Under the pieces are notes generated by a model. The model made no database searches, was not told where the DNA came from, and saw only the letters and a list, made by a program, of their open reading frames with translations. Of a stretch of 64,000 nucleotides of DNA, positions 21,265 to 32,289 are shown one piece after another. The DNA comes from Forficula auricularia (lineage: Eukaryota; Arthropoda; Insecta; Dermaptera; Forficulidae), in the NCBI GenBank assembly GCA_024734495.1, contig JALMQS010000102.1, positions 7,346,095 to 7,410,094 of the forward strand, given 5' to 3'. The position numbers were made by a program, and so were the translations under genes. Within the stretch, counting starts at the first letter, position 1; every line of letters starts with the position of its first letter.

Positions 21265-21690
21265 GAGTATACAGTCCTAAAGACTGGTTTGATGCAACAA
21301 TCCGTCTCCACTCGACTCTGTCCCCGCCAGCTGTTTTGACCTCTCTAAATGTCTGGCATCCCATATCCCCAATTATTTGGTTGAAATATTCTAATCTGGG
21401 TCTTCCCCTTCCCCTTTTCTTTCCACCTCCCCCTCCAAGATATCCCTAAGCAGTCCCCCATGTCTCAGTGTGTGCCCCATCATCTGACCTCTTCTCTTCT
21501 TCAGACTCTTCCACAAGGTTCTTCTTTCTTTGTTTCTTCCAAGAACTTCTTCATTTGTAATTTTATCCATCCATTTGATATTCATCATTCTTCTGTAGCA
21601 CCACATTTCGAAAGCCTCTAATCTCTTTCTCTCCGCTTTTCTAATTGTCCAGGTTTCACACCCCGTACATTCCAACTATTTTCAAAAAAA
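21265..21690 (-). mobile_element. LINE fragment, reverse transcriptase thumb/C terminus (family C)
   Basis: The - strand frame (21391-21675) encodes CETWTIRKAERKRLEAFEMW, then CYRRMMNIKWMDKITNEEVL and GQMMGHTLRHGGLL. This is the characteristic C-terminal segment of a widespread class of arthropod endonuclease-reverse transcriptases. The rest of the element is absent, and the sequence downstream (21265-21390, ccagtctttaggactgta region) is presumably its 3' UTR. Truncated and probably dead. Confidence 0.75.
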
Positions 21691-21744
21691 TGATGCTCAA
21701 ATCTTTAGTTTTATATTTAAATTTATTCTTGTTACAACTTTTTA

Positions 21745-22100
21745 ACCGAGCTTCAAAAAAGGAAGAGATTCTTAATTCGACTGATTTTTTTTCTATGTTA
21801 TCTGATATTTTCGCCAATTGTGAACCGATTTTGATGATTTTTTTGCATTGGGTTTAGTATAGTTTCCGATTGGTCCCGTTTTTTTTCATTGGTATTGGAC
21901 CTTTTTTCTTATGTTTGTTCAGGCATAACTTTGTTTATGAACCGATTTTAATGATTCTTTCTGCGTTTGAATCAGTATAGCTCCAAGATAGTCAAGATAC
22001 CTAATTATTTATTTATTTATTTATTTTATGTATGTTCAGCTGAGCTTTTTTGGCACGTGGGCCGATTTTGATGATTCTTTTTTTATTGGAAAGGAGGTAG
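21745..22100 (+). mobile_element. 'ACCGACTTC' family, partial outer end
   Basis: Starts accgagcttcaaaaaaggaa and continues ccgatttgatgattc-like strings shared with 56030 and 59478. It includes gttatctgatattttcgcc and a (TTTA)n tract before a variant of the family's second half. The palindromic module is missing. Confidence 0.6.
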
Positions 22101-22730
22101 CTGACTTGCAACATCCGCGGACTATTCGAATTTAAACGATGTACACCAACATCTTGAAAATGAAAGACCAGCTCTTTTAGGCCTATCTGAAACTATAATC
22201 GACGCGAATAAATCTAAAGGTCGCGACTACCAATTTGAAAACTATACACTTCATTCAAAATTTCGATATAATTAAAATATAAAGACACACACACATTTTG
22301 ACTTTTCAAATTTATTTGTATTTGTATTCCGTAGCACTGTTATATTAGCCAAGGATCCATTTCGATCCATTCAACAACATAAGCAAAACCGTAAAAAATT
22401 ACCCCTTACGTTTAGAGCAACCGCCAATCCATTAGATGGACCTATTAATCGTACATATTAATATTAGGACAACAATAGTATTTTTTAATATTTAATAGAA
22501 AAATCTTCCATGGTGAAATTACAATAATTATTACAATTTCCTTGTGTCATCCACTTGGTTTCGATTCCTAATTCTCTAAAGTCAAAAACAATAACTCCGA
22601 GGAACAAATAAGAATTTGTTTTTTTGTCTCGGAAAGAAAAATATATGATTCGATAGTACTTTTTCTCCTTAATTCAGATATGAAATCGGTTTTTCATTTC
22701 CGAGAGACAGGCATTTACAAGGGCGGATTA
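22101..22730. other. AT-rich spacer
   Basis: No gene, RNA or long repeat recognised. Confidence 0.35.
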
Positions 22731-23370
22731 AAGGTGTTTTATTGAACCCAGTTATTCCATCTTTGGCTGATACCTCCTCCTTCATCTAATACAGTTTCAC
22801 CACAGCCACGAACTCTAACGACTTTATCCTTATATTAGCAGCTATCCCTGAGAATTTTTACAGATTGTTAGCTATTAAAATTTTGGCGTCTATAACTTAG
22901 GATTAAAAATTGATTATTGTTAGAGTTCGTGGCTGTGATGCTGTAGTAGATGAAGGAGAGTATCAGCAGATGGAATCACTGGGTTCAATAAAACATCTTT
23001 AATAAGACGTTTCGGCCTGAATTTTATTTAGTCATCTTCAGTCAATTAGGAGTTATACACAAAATGCGGTACACATATGTGATCGAACCAAGCCTTGTAA
23101 AAAATAAAACATTTTTAGCTTCATGTGAATTTATAACGTGCCAGGACCCAAAAGTTTCGAAATTAAATGGGTCCAGGCACGTTATAAATTTACATGAAGC
23201 TAAAAAAATTTTATTTTTGACAAGACTTGGTTCGATCACATATAAATACCGCATTTTGTGTATAACTCTAATTGACTGAAGATGGGCAAATAAAATTCAG
23301 GCCGAATACGTCTTTTAAAGGTGTTTTATTGAACCCAGTGATTCCATCTTTGGCTGATACCTCCTCCTTT
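22731..23370. mobile_element. Nested foldback with two hammerhead-like motifs
   Basis: An outer inverted pair (22731-22818 with 22920-23000, around ccacgaactctaac) is followed by an inner pair with arms of about 110 bp (23043-23155 with 23165-23277). The outer left sequence aaggtgttttattgaaccca recurs directly at 23319. On the - strand 23041-23006 reads CTGAAGA ... GGCC-GAAACGTC. On the + strand 23276-23312 reads CTGAAGA ... GCCGAATACGTC, a mutated partner. These are Penelope-like or retrozyme-like features. Frames of about 70 codons on both strands are palindrome shadows. Confidence 0.6.
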
Positions 23371-23904
23371 AAAAATTGATCGTTCACTGCCAAAAATTAG
23401 ATGGCAAACTAACATGGCTGTGCGGCACAGGTTACAATTGAGATAGAGACTTGAAACTTGGGGGATATTTTTTAATTTATTTCGTACCATATGAATCCCG
23501 GACAGTATAAATATTCGAAAATACCTAAAATAAAGGCTACCCTAATGAACATATTTATTATGAAATTAAACTTTTTTACTTTCACATTTATATTCTATAG
23601 AATATAATGGGAAAGTATTGCGATGGCCAGTCTGGGTCCTGACTCTTTGAGAGCTTGTATCTCAGAGATGAAAAAAGTTAATTTCATTTTGTAACTTCTA
23701 GGTAGAAGGAATCGTTGCCCTTAATAGTTGGAAATCGGATTTAAGACATAAAACCGGAAATTGTGGTCCTCAGAGGCCTAAAACGGGTCCAAAATCCATT
23801 GGTCAGTGCCTATGTACGTATGTACACCCCTGGGTTTAGCAACCATAAGTCTCAGAGCTAAGAAATTCGAAACTTAAGCTCGATATAAGCCAGAAAGAGT
23901 ACTG

Positions 23905-24310
23905 CAAGCTTTTTGGCGTTTTGGCGGCGACAATATCGTGGAAGGGGGTGTGGTGTCCCCGGTCCTTCAGGGACCTGCGCGCCCTGGGTGTCCCCAAAAC
24001 TACATTAAACAAAATGACACTCAGGGCGATGCTAGGTTCCCTTTTTAACTTTTCCAGTTTTATGAGGCGGACTTTCAGGACGGGAGCCCGGCCTTAATTG
24101 AATACAAATATAACTTTAGATTTATGTGCATTGCTGGGCTGGCCATCTACAAATGACCTTTCTGCAGTGGCCAGTCCATTTTAAACTAATTTTAATGATT
24201 TCTTAGCATTTAATGTTAAATTTTATTTATAGATGTTTTTTTGTTTGTAATATTTATTTATTTCTTTATTAATAGCATTGTACAGTTGTGGGGCGCTTTT
24301 TGCGCTCCCA
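23905..24310 (+). mobile_element. R2-clade LINE 3' end (copy 2, second family)
   Basis: An open stretch from about 23912 to the TAA at 24095-24097 encodes FGVLAATISWKGVWCPRSFR, then DLRALGVPKTTLNKMTLRAM and LGSLFNFSSFMRRTFR. This aligns with the final 60 residues of the copy at 20.1 kb (SWKGVW...LGI...RAMKGSL.NF...RRT.R) but differs at many residues, so it is a separate lineage. The CCHC and endonuclease core are lost by 5' truncation. The 3' UTR contains paired gctgggctggcca and tggccag strings. Flanks are not 28S rDNA. Too short for an automatic gene call, but the match is clear by eye. Confidence 0.75.
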
Positions 24311-25340
24311 ACACTCTGGCCCTCAGTTCTAGATTTGTGTTATAGTCGCCCGTATATGTACTTTAATCATAAATAGCCACAACATCTGGCATTATTATTT
24401 GGACGGCTGATGAGAAGTTGCACTCTAATCTGTAAAAAAATCTGTTTTCTTTTTGTAAAGGGCTTGCCCCCTCTGCGTGACGCAATAAATCAGTCAATTG
24501 AAATCAGAAAACCGGAAGTGGACATTTTCATGAAAGATTTTTTTTTTTTTTTTTTCTCAAAAACGGCTGCAACGAGTTTTTTAAAAATTAGAATATTATC
24601 TTAGTGTCGTGAGTTATTAGTTGTGTCAAATTTTAAAAAAAATCGTTTGAGCCGTTTTTGAGAAAATCAAAAAAAAACGAAATAAAGGAAGGGGCTGTAA
24701 ATTGGTAATGACACGCTAACTTCAAATAAATGAAAATGTGAAAGTTGTGTGGTGAACACACCAGTTGATTTTATTTATTTTAAGCCTCAGTCCATCACTT
24801 TAAGAAACTCTTTTTCTTTCGAACCCTATAAGCCTGTGAATCGGACGCGCTCTTGTCGCTTTTCATGTATTAATTTCTTTTGTATTATAATATTAGTTCC
24901 CTTCTTTTAATTTTGTTAGTCAGATCATCTCAAGAAAACGGCCTCAAAAATAAAATCCAACAAGTTTATCAGAAAATATTTCATTTTTAATTATACCAGA
25001 TATTATAAAATATCTGTAGTAATTAAACAAATTGATTCTCTCCTCCGAAAATAAACCTTTTTATTTTTAAATTGATTTCCTCTCCGTTTTGCCCTTTTAC
25101 TTGAGGTATGATCTCATATCCTTTTGCTTTTAATTAAATGTCTCAATCCGTGTTTGCATAAATAATGATAGAAAATTGTTTGATGCGATTAATTGAATAA
25201 TTATATATATTTTCCCCCAAAGAGGTTACATTCATTCTATTTATAGACCTTGAAATGTGGGACATCATCTCTCTCCTCCTCACAGCTCACGATCACGAAA
25301 AAGAAATATTGGCTAATAATCCACTACAACAAATTAAGAA
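24311..25340. other. AT-rich spacer with a small inverted repeat
   Basis: At 24556-24570 and 24648-24664 tctcaaaaacggct and its complement form a loose hairpin; the same string appears in the repeats at 40376, 42090 and 63686. No gene seen. Confidence 0.4.
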
Positions 25341-25462
25341 TAAGAATAAACTAATAATATATTGTTGAGGATTGAATGGAAAGCGGTCCTCGAAAAAATC
25401 AAAAAAATATTTCCAATAAAAGAATATTTATTGAAAGGTTTTCTTTTGAGTTTTTTGAAAGC

Positions 25463-25494
25463 GACGTTTCGGAGGATCTTCCATCCTTCTTCAG
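25463..25494 (-). mobile_element. Hammerhead-like core of a Penelope-like relic
   Basis: The - strand reads CTGAAGA, an imperfect stem (GGATGG ... TCCTCC), then GAAACGTC. This is the same order of elements as at 58637 and 10116. Surrounding sequence 25360-25550 resembles the terminal part of the same element type, but no partner arm was found. Confidence 0.5.
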
Positions 25495-25846
25495 GGTCCA
25501 AATGGGCCAATGAAATAAGCATCCCTAATAGCACAATGTTTCAAACTATATAGTAACTACATAGTGCCTATATAGATTTCGAGAATCGAGAGGAGTGTAA
25601 TATTTTCCTTCCTGTCTCATTTTTCAGTGCTCGTTGGTACAGAGAAAATATTTTCAATGTATTAATATCTTTAAAGATATTCCTTTTGAATCCTGAAGTG
25701 TAAAAAAAAAAACCTTAAAATAAATATTATTTTATTGGAAATAATCTTTTTATTTATTCTTTGGATTCAATCCACAGCAATAATAAATCTACCAGTCCGT
25801 CTCCGAAAAAAAATTTCAAACCTAATAATATGTTTGAGGTGTAGAT

Positions 25847-26709
25847 CAGTGATGTCCAACCCGCGGCACGCGCGCCGCATGCGTTCCAGCACTGCAATGA
25901 ATGCGGCCCGACATAAAATTATAAATTTCCTTGAAACATTAAGATTTTTATGTACCTACTGGAAACATATCAGATTTATTCTGATTTTTTTTTCTAAAAT
26001 AAAAAGAAATTGGAAAATCATCGTAAAAGTTTTCGAAAAATAAATGGGCAGATATTCAATTTTTAATGTGAAAAAATATAGCAAGAAAAAATAATCGCAA
26101 TTGTGGGATATTTTGACTCCATTTGTATTAGATATAAATATTTTACCTGCAAACTTTCTGATTGAATGTATTTTCAATCAGAGATTGAACTGAAAGAAAA
26201 ATTTAATAATGTCTCTTTATTAAAATTTTATAAAAATTATCTAAGCAGAAACAAATACTTCTGGTTTCACAATACTTATTCACTTTTGGAAATATAAATT
26301 TACATATAGTAGGTAGGTAGCTAATTCTATTTTCAAGAATAAAATTCACTAAAAGCAAAGTTACCATATAAGCTCAGATTTCAGGTAAAAAAATAATGAA
26401 GTTTCGAATATTTAAAAACCATTCTTCATCTCATATTTAATATTTTCTAAAATATTTATTATTTCAGTAATTAAAACTTTTGAATTGATAAATGATTTAA
26501 AAACAATATTCTGAAGGAAAATAACTCATAGATTATTGTGCTATGACATTTTCGCTTCTGTCATGGTGGATTACATTATTGGTATTCTATATTATAACTA
26601 TTCTTTTTATTGAGAAATATCAAAATAATTAGTATATTTTATATGCGGACCGAAGCATTTGTTTTTTCACCAAATGCGTCCCTGTAAGCCAAAAGGTTGG
26701 ACACCCCTG
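25847..26709. mobile_element. Non-autonomous hAT-like element
   Basis: Left end cagtgatgtccaacccgcgg, right end aaaaggttggacacccctg. Subterminal strings atgcggcccgacataaaatt and aaatgcgtccctgtaagcc recur at 27650-27725 and, diverged, at 5645-7121. Target duplication is unclear. The interior is A/T-rich with no transposase; frames of 102 and 73 codons on opposite strands are not protein-like. Confidence 0.62.
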
Positions 26710-27027
26710 CTTTAGTAGTTGAGTTGTTTATCGAAAGAGAAGTTCAAGTTCAAACCAACTAGATTGCAGATTTTTGTATAGAAAATCTCATCAAAATGGA
26801 CGACGTTTCAACAAATTTCTCAAATTTGGGTGGCAGCTTAAAAAGGTTAAGACTGGTTAATAATTCGAGTTATTAAATGTTAATTTTAGTCAAGTATTTG
26901 AAAAAGTAGTAGAAATCGAAATATTAATATTGAAATAATTTAATTTTTTAACTGTGAAATAAATATATAAATAAAGAATGGGTAAAATAAAGAAAATTCA
27001 AAAAAAAAAACTGGAAAAAAATCTCAC

Positions 27028-27123
27028 CTGGAAGAAGCGTGGAGCGCGCAGAATCACTGGAGTGTCCTCAACGCGCGAATCCTTGCTGGAAATCGTTGAT
27101 TTTGTCCTGACGGGGTTCACAAT
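27028..27123 (-). CDS. Candidate exon of an unidentified gene
   Basis: On the - strand an open stretch of 32 codons (IVNPVRTKSTISSKDSR..., then VEDTPVILRAPRFFQ) ends exactly at CAG followed by GTGAGAT, an excellent 5' splice site at 27027. The interval is markedly richer in G+C and CpG than its surroundings, and its residues are not repeat-like. A possible acceptor AG lies at about 27109 (ccccgtcag, reading GACAAAATC after it). I do not recognise the protein and saw no matching neighbour exon, so it could also be a chance frame in a conserved element. The + strand frame over the same bases is considered its shadow. Confidence 0.22.
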
Positions 27124-27599
27124 TCAACTGACATGGGCTCAAGGGGGTCATGCTAGGGAGTGAACTTTGGACACTTCAAACGAGAGTACTAGTTATTGTA
27201 CAAGCACCTAATAGGTAAAAGGAAAATCCTAGAAGTATCGATTTGAATGATTTTTTCCAATTCAAGCAAATAGGTCGTAGCTTGTTTACGAAGTCGAACC
27301 TTTCGCAATATGCAATTAAATCTATTGTAATTCCTATATTATAAACTCTAACTAAATAAGTGTATTATAAGAAATTTCCTTTTAATATACTCTTTTATAT
27401 ACGATTGCTTTCTCTACTTATTCTAATCAAGCATTTTAAAATGTATACGGGTAAATGAAATTTAAATCTTAATATAAAAACTAATTTAAATAAAAATCAA
27501 TATAATTATTATTATAATTACTGAATCTGAGTGATTTTCTTACATGTCGGAAGACCCTCTCCGGAATGTAATGTCATCAATAGCACTGAGATTACATTA

Positions 27600-27727
27600 T
27601 TCTACATAATAACTATTCTTTTTTATTGAAAAATATCAATAGAATTAGTATATTTTAAATGCGGCCCGAAGTATTTGTTTTTTCATCAAATGCGGCCCAT
27701 GTAAGCCAAAAAGGTTGGACTATACTG
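27600..27727. mobile_element. Right end of a second hAT-like copy
   Basis: The sequence ataactattcttttttattg ... aaatgcggcccatgtaagcc ... aaggttggac repeats the last 120 bases of the element at 25847-26709. It stops before the terminal CCCTG. Truncated relic. Confidence 0.6.
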
Positions 27728-27833
27728 GATAGATATCTCACGTCATTCGAGTTTTGGAAATTTTAAAAGCTCAAAACATTGAGATTTTCTATTTATTCTA
27801 TGTCTTGTAAAATCATAAGATGGTATCATTTAT

Positions 27834-28055
27834 TAGATACGATGGAATAGATTATTTTTAATTATATGTCAGAACGGCTATTTTTCACCCCCTCGGGAAT
27901 CGAACCCAAATGGCCTGGATTCCTGATATTGGCATACGGGTTCAATTCCTGAGAGGGTGAAAAACACCCAAAATAATTCATTCCATCGTATCTATAGATG
28001 ACACCATCGTATGATTTTCTAAAAAATTTAAATCTATTACCATAGGCAAATTGAA
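27834..28055. mobile_element. tRNA-related palindromic SINE-like repeat (family T3)
   Basis: Arms 27836-27907 and 27939-27999 are inverted, each with a B-box-like element (cgggttcaattcctgag / ctcgggaatcgaaccc) and tagatacgatggaat. The sequence after the right arm (gatgacaccatcgtatgatt ... aatttaaatctatt) is shared with 33894-33995 and 52351-52448. It lies reversed at 32290-32365. This suggests one SINE-like family of at least four copies. Confidence 0.6.
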
Positions 28056-29416
28056 ACCTCTCAAGAAAATTTTATTTATAATTGACTGAAATTTGTCGCT
28101 TTATTATATATCACCCACATTGTACTAGTGGAACATCTGGAAAAATCACGTTTTGAGAAAATGAAAAATATCTACAAAAATTGTTTTTTTTTTTTTTTTT
28201 TTAGATAAATACTATTAATTGATCTTATATACTTCCAAGTGCTTTTAATGATCCATAAGGAATAAATACACATAGGCATCAACTGATAATAGGAATAATT
28301 CAAAATTTCTAAAAATCGAGATATCACACTATTGCAGTGGGGGTGTGATATTTTAAATTGGTTCTATCTCGAGGAGAAAGAAATAATAATGAGCCCTTAT
28401 AGCTTTTTAGCCCTTGAGTTGTTTTACTATCCAAACCAAAATGTTGTAGATAATTTTTTTATGTCACATATTAAGTAGAGAATGCTTTAGTGATTTTTTC
28501 TATAAAATCAAATTTTGCTAAATCCCAGCATAATGAACTTTTAATAAAATTGACTTCCTTTAATCTATTCCAATGTTTTATTATCTCATCCTAATATAAT
28601 TTATGTCGGTAATCTAATTGATAATTTCCTCGCGTATTTATTACCTACCAATGTTGTAATCAATTGAATTAATGTATTAAGATATTAAAAGTGTGTCACA
28701 TCGTGTAAATATATACCTCTTTGCATATTGAATAGATGTGTAACAAAAGTAGAAGCAAAATATGCGAGATAGAATTACAATTCTGATTGTTTTTTCTTAT
28801 TTTCTTAATTCATTCATTATATGAATAGAAGAGGATGAAGAGGTGGATGCGGTGTAGCAATCGTTGGCTGTTTCCTTGCATTGTCCTTATCAGGCGCAAG
28901 GATTCTTGAGCCAGACACGCGTGACCGAGAGAATTAATAAATAAAAATAGAGAAAAACAGAAAAAAAAAGAAATAACCACCTCCATTAGTCAAAATCACG
29001 AACTCGGATGAATCAAGTAAAAAGCTCATCATTTGTATTTGCCAATGGTGCTGGTAAGAACTCAATGATCTCATCGAGAAACGCCTCCGAGTAGGCAAAA
29101 TATAAAACACAATTACTTTAAGCGACAACCTATATGATTACTTTAGTGACAGATGATAGAAAGTATTTATTTGTTCTAAACAGTTTGTTATACAAATTAG
29201 CGTGGTTTAGAAATGCAATTGTGGTGCATTATTTCCTAAAATATTATCAAACAAATACCTTTACAAATTCATAGCCAGTACGATTGATATAGTAATATAA
29301 TTTCACTGCAAGTTTCAATCAGATACCTACACAATATACAACCAATCAGTTAAAGATAGAGGTTTTTAACTTCTAATTCAGACTTTTCCATATCAAATTC
29401 AGGATATTAATAATTT
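28056..29416. other. Spacer with two unexplained GC-richer patches
   Basis: Patches at 28850-28925 and 28985-29100 are less A/T-rich and give short protein-like frames. One is YSEAFLDEIIEFLPAPLANT on the - strand, ending in a stop near 29013. No convincing splice sites bound them. The remainder is AT-rich with a T tract at 28186-28203. Confidence 0.3.
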
Positions 29417-30100
29417 TTAAGAAAAAATTAAACCGACTTCAAAAAAATTAAATGCAACAAATAAAATAATTATTATCTTAGTTAGTTACAACTAAACGAC
29501 GAAATATTAACATGAAATTACTTTTTGAAGTCGGTGCCAAACTATACCTTTTATAAATTGCACTCGACGGATCTTATTTAGTACGTTTGGCGGGTACGCT
29601 CGCTTATAAATATAGTTTGTTTGGCACCGACTTCAAAAAGTAATTTCATGTTAATATTTCGTCGTTTAGTTGTAACTAAATAAGATAATAATTATTTTAT
29701 ACCTTTTAGTGTATTTTATTTGTTGCATTTAATTTTTTTGAGGTCGGTTTTATTTTTTTCTTAAAAATTATTTTTATTTTTCTCTTTTTAGTGATGTTAT
29801 TAATAGTGATCATATCATCAGAACTTGACCAAATTAATATGGCACTATTCCTAAGATACCCCTTTTCCAATAAAAAAAGAATCATCGAAATCGGTTCATA
29901 AACAAAGAAGTTAGGCCTGAACAAACCTAACAAAAAAGGTCTAATACCAATGAAAAAAAACGGGACCAATCGGAAGCTAGACTGAACCCAATGCAATTTT
30001 TTTTTCAAAATCGGTTCACAATTGGCGGAGATATGAGAGTAACATAGACAAAAAAAAATTCAGTTGAATAGAGAACCTCCTTCTTTTTTGAAGTCGATTA
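29417..30100 (-). mobile_element. 'ACCGACTTC' family, near-complete copy
   Basis: The palindromic module 29417-29770 (arms around accgacttcaaaaa, loop gcactcgacggatctta) joins a 330-base tail. The tail ends ctccttcttttttgaagtcg at 30098, so accgacttc-like motifs mark both outer ends. Compared with 207-856 it retains the outer terminus lost there. No transposase. Confidence 0.75.
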
Positions 30101-30829
30101 AAAATAAAATTCAGGATGTTTCAAACCAAATTCAAGATTTAAAAAATCAAAATCTGACATTCAGAATTTCTATAAAATCATGCATATTTTACATATTAAC
30201 CTATTAGCTTTTTACCTGAAAACGTTTGTTTCTTGAGAGTACAAAATGCTAATCTTGAAATGATTTAGTTAATGAGCTGAAAAATAAGATTAATGTACGT
30301 CTTTCTTTTTACAAAATGAACCAATTGGTCCCATAGTATTTTTTAATTGTGTATCTTCTAAAACTCAGTGAATTAAATGTACTATGTCGATTTAAAAACA
30401 ATGGATTTGAAAACTTTGAACTTCAGTTTCTCAAAATAAGGATATGTGGACTTGGATCACTCCAATTTTCAGCTGACGAAATACTTACAAGTAGAAAAGC
30501 GAATAGAACTCAGAAATGAACAAAAATAATGAAATAGATATAATATAATACATATAAAAATACGCACAAATAAACAATTACAGAAAATAAATCAATAAAT
30601 CCAACTCTTAAAATATATTATATATACAAAAATAATAAAAAATAAATACAATATAAAATAATACAAAAAATTAAAGATCAATAAATATAATACAAAATAT
30701 ACTAAAAATCAAAAATAAAGTAATATGTATAACACAAAATATACAATAAATAAATAAATAAATAAATCCAATAGAAAACAACAAAAGTCAATGGACTCTG
30801 TTCAGGTAGAATTAATTATTTAATTATAT
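30101..30829. other. AT-rich spacer
   Basis: A/T simple sequence with aataaataaataaat tracts; no gene seen. Confidence 0.4.
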
Positions 30830-30905
30830 AAAGTCAGTTTTTTCCTAATGCTATCGAATGCATGAAGGGGCGCACTAAGAAGATGCCCCTATAGATTTTG
30901 AAAGT
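30830..30905 (-). mobile_element. LINE family A, 3'-end remnant
   Basis: The string cctaatgctatcgaatgcat followed by gaaggggcgcactaagaaga is the reverse complement of the 3' end at 3120-3200, diverged. Only about 70 bases remain. Confidence 0.6.
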
Positions 30906-31390
30906 ATTTTGTATTACCAAAAAGAAGGATAAAATGATCAAGCGAAAGGCTGGAGTGTGTGACAATCTGGGTCTTGAAGGTTTATTTCTTTCACTTTTGA
31001 TTCAATTTGACTTGAACTTACCCTCTCATAAGAATTTTCACTTCAAAAAACACTCTTTAATCAGAACGGAGAAAATACATTTTTCTTTATACCCGAAAAA
31101 TCTCAATACTCATATGACTAATTAAAGCATGGACATTATAACTTGGAGTTGAATTAAAATATCAACCCAAATTTTAGTCATGTGAGCTTGGATATCGAAA
31201 AAAAATGTTTTATACTTTATGAGTGCATTTTGAAATAAAAGTTGTATATACATATACATATATATATTAATTAAGATAATCCATTGGTCAAAAAGTCTCA
31301 TCTCTTCTCGTTTTGGTTGATTTATTCATCGTTCATTCATTTTGCATCTATATTTCTTCATAATCCGGTTTGAAATTCGTGTTTTTCCAG

Positions 31391-31494
31391 GGCTCGCCAT
31401 TGGCCCTGTTTCTTCCTATTTGGCCCGATGGGAGTCATTTAGGAGGCACAAGGCTGCCCACTTGTTCCAAGCCGAGGATTATTACTTCACTTGA
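31391..31494 (+). CDS. Candidate 3'-terminal exon of an unidentified gene
   Basis: A strong acceptor (cgtgtttttccag, AG at 31389-31390) is followed by 34 codons, taking two bases from the previous codon. They encode LAIGPVSSYLARWESFRRHK then AAHLFQAEDYYFT, with TGA at 31492-31494. Composition is clearly richer in G+C than the flanks and the residues look like ordinary protein: a hydrophobic start, a basic middle and an acidic-aromatic C terminus. This could be the last exon of a membrane protein whose upstream exons I cannot see. No homolog comes to mind. It might instead belong to a conserved repeat. Confidence 0.35.
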
Positions 31495-31894
31495 GTAAAG
31501 ATGAGAAAAAAATCACTTTATTCTGAAACTGATTTAAATAGCAAAAAAAAAATGATAAAGCCACGACATTCTACCATAAATTAAATATATTTAGAATTGG
31601 CTTCATATGAAAGTAAAATACACGATGAGGCCTTAGGGGCTGCAGCATTCGTGACTTATCAACAAATGCTGGAAATTTCATAATTCTTATAATATTCTAT
31701 TAACAGATAGACATTACTAATTTACTAATATAACAATTGATAAGTGGTGATATCTATTACTTTAATTTATTATTTGATGAAAAACTGATATACAATATTT
31801 CAAGAGCTTTCGATAAAACGACTCTATTTTTCTCTGATTTTTTTAACAGAATATTTTAATAACAGAAAGCTCAACTACTTATATCTTTTAGGTT

Positions 31895-32000
31895 AAAAAT
31901 AAAATAAAATGAGAGAGTCTTCTGTTTTTTAAATAAAATAATTTTTAATTATTTCTAGAGACTATAGTTTCGAAGGCATTGCCTTCATCATCAGTCTATC
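31895..32000 (-). mobile_element. Second hammerhead-like element, related to 11901-12034
   Basis: On the - strand 31994-31960 reads CTGATGA, one extra base, GAAGGC-AAT-GCCTTC, GAAAC, TATA, GTC. Compared with the 11.9-kb copy one G-C pair in stem II has become A-T on both sides. The left flank agagagtcttctg matches the arm of that element (gtgtcttctg), but the right arm is missing. Confidence 0.6.
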
Positions 32001-32289
32001 ACAAATATTTCAAATTAGTTACAAATTAAGATTTATACATAGAAAATTTTGAAAAATATATAATGTCTTTTTCTTCATGTTTCCTCTTGGGAGATTAGAA
32101 TATAACTACTTATATCTTCTTTGTTTGAATAATACACATATTTGGGCGTTAGAATGAACTTTCTATGATGTTTGCTTTATCGTCACAGTATCGTAATCCA
32201 CTTCAAAGTATATACGAAACCTTTTTAAAACATATCTTTTAGACATAGATAAAATGTTAAAGCTTTCTTCGATGATCAAAAATTCTTAA

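Noticed and set aside
28934..29128. 64-codon minus-strand frame and neighbouring GC-richer patch as a gene
   Set aside because: A protein-like short frame exists in another phase, but no bounding splice sites or start were found; left as an unassigned patch.
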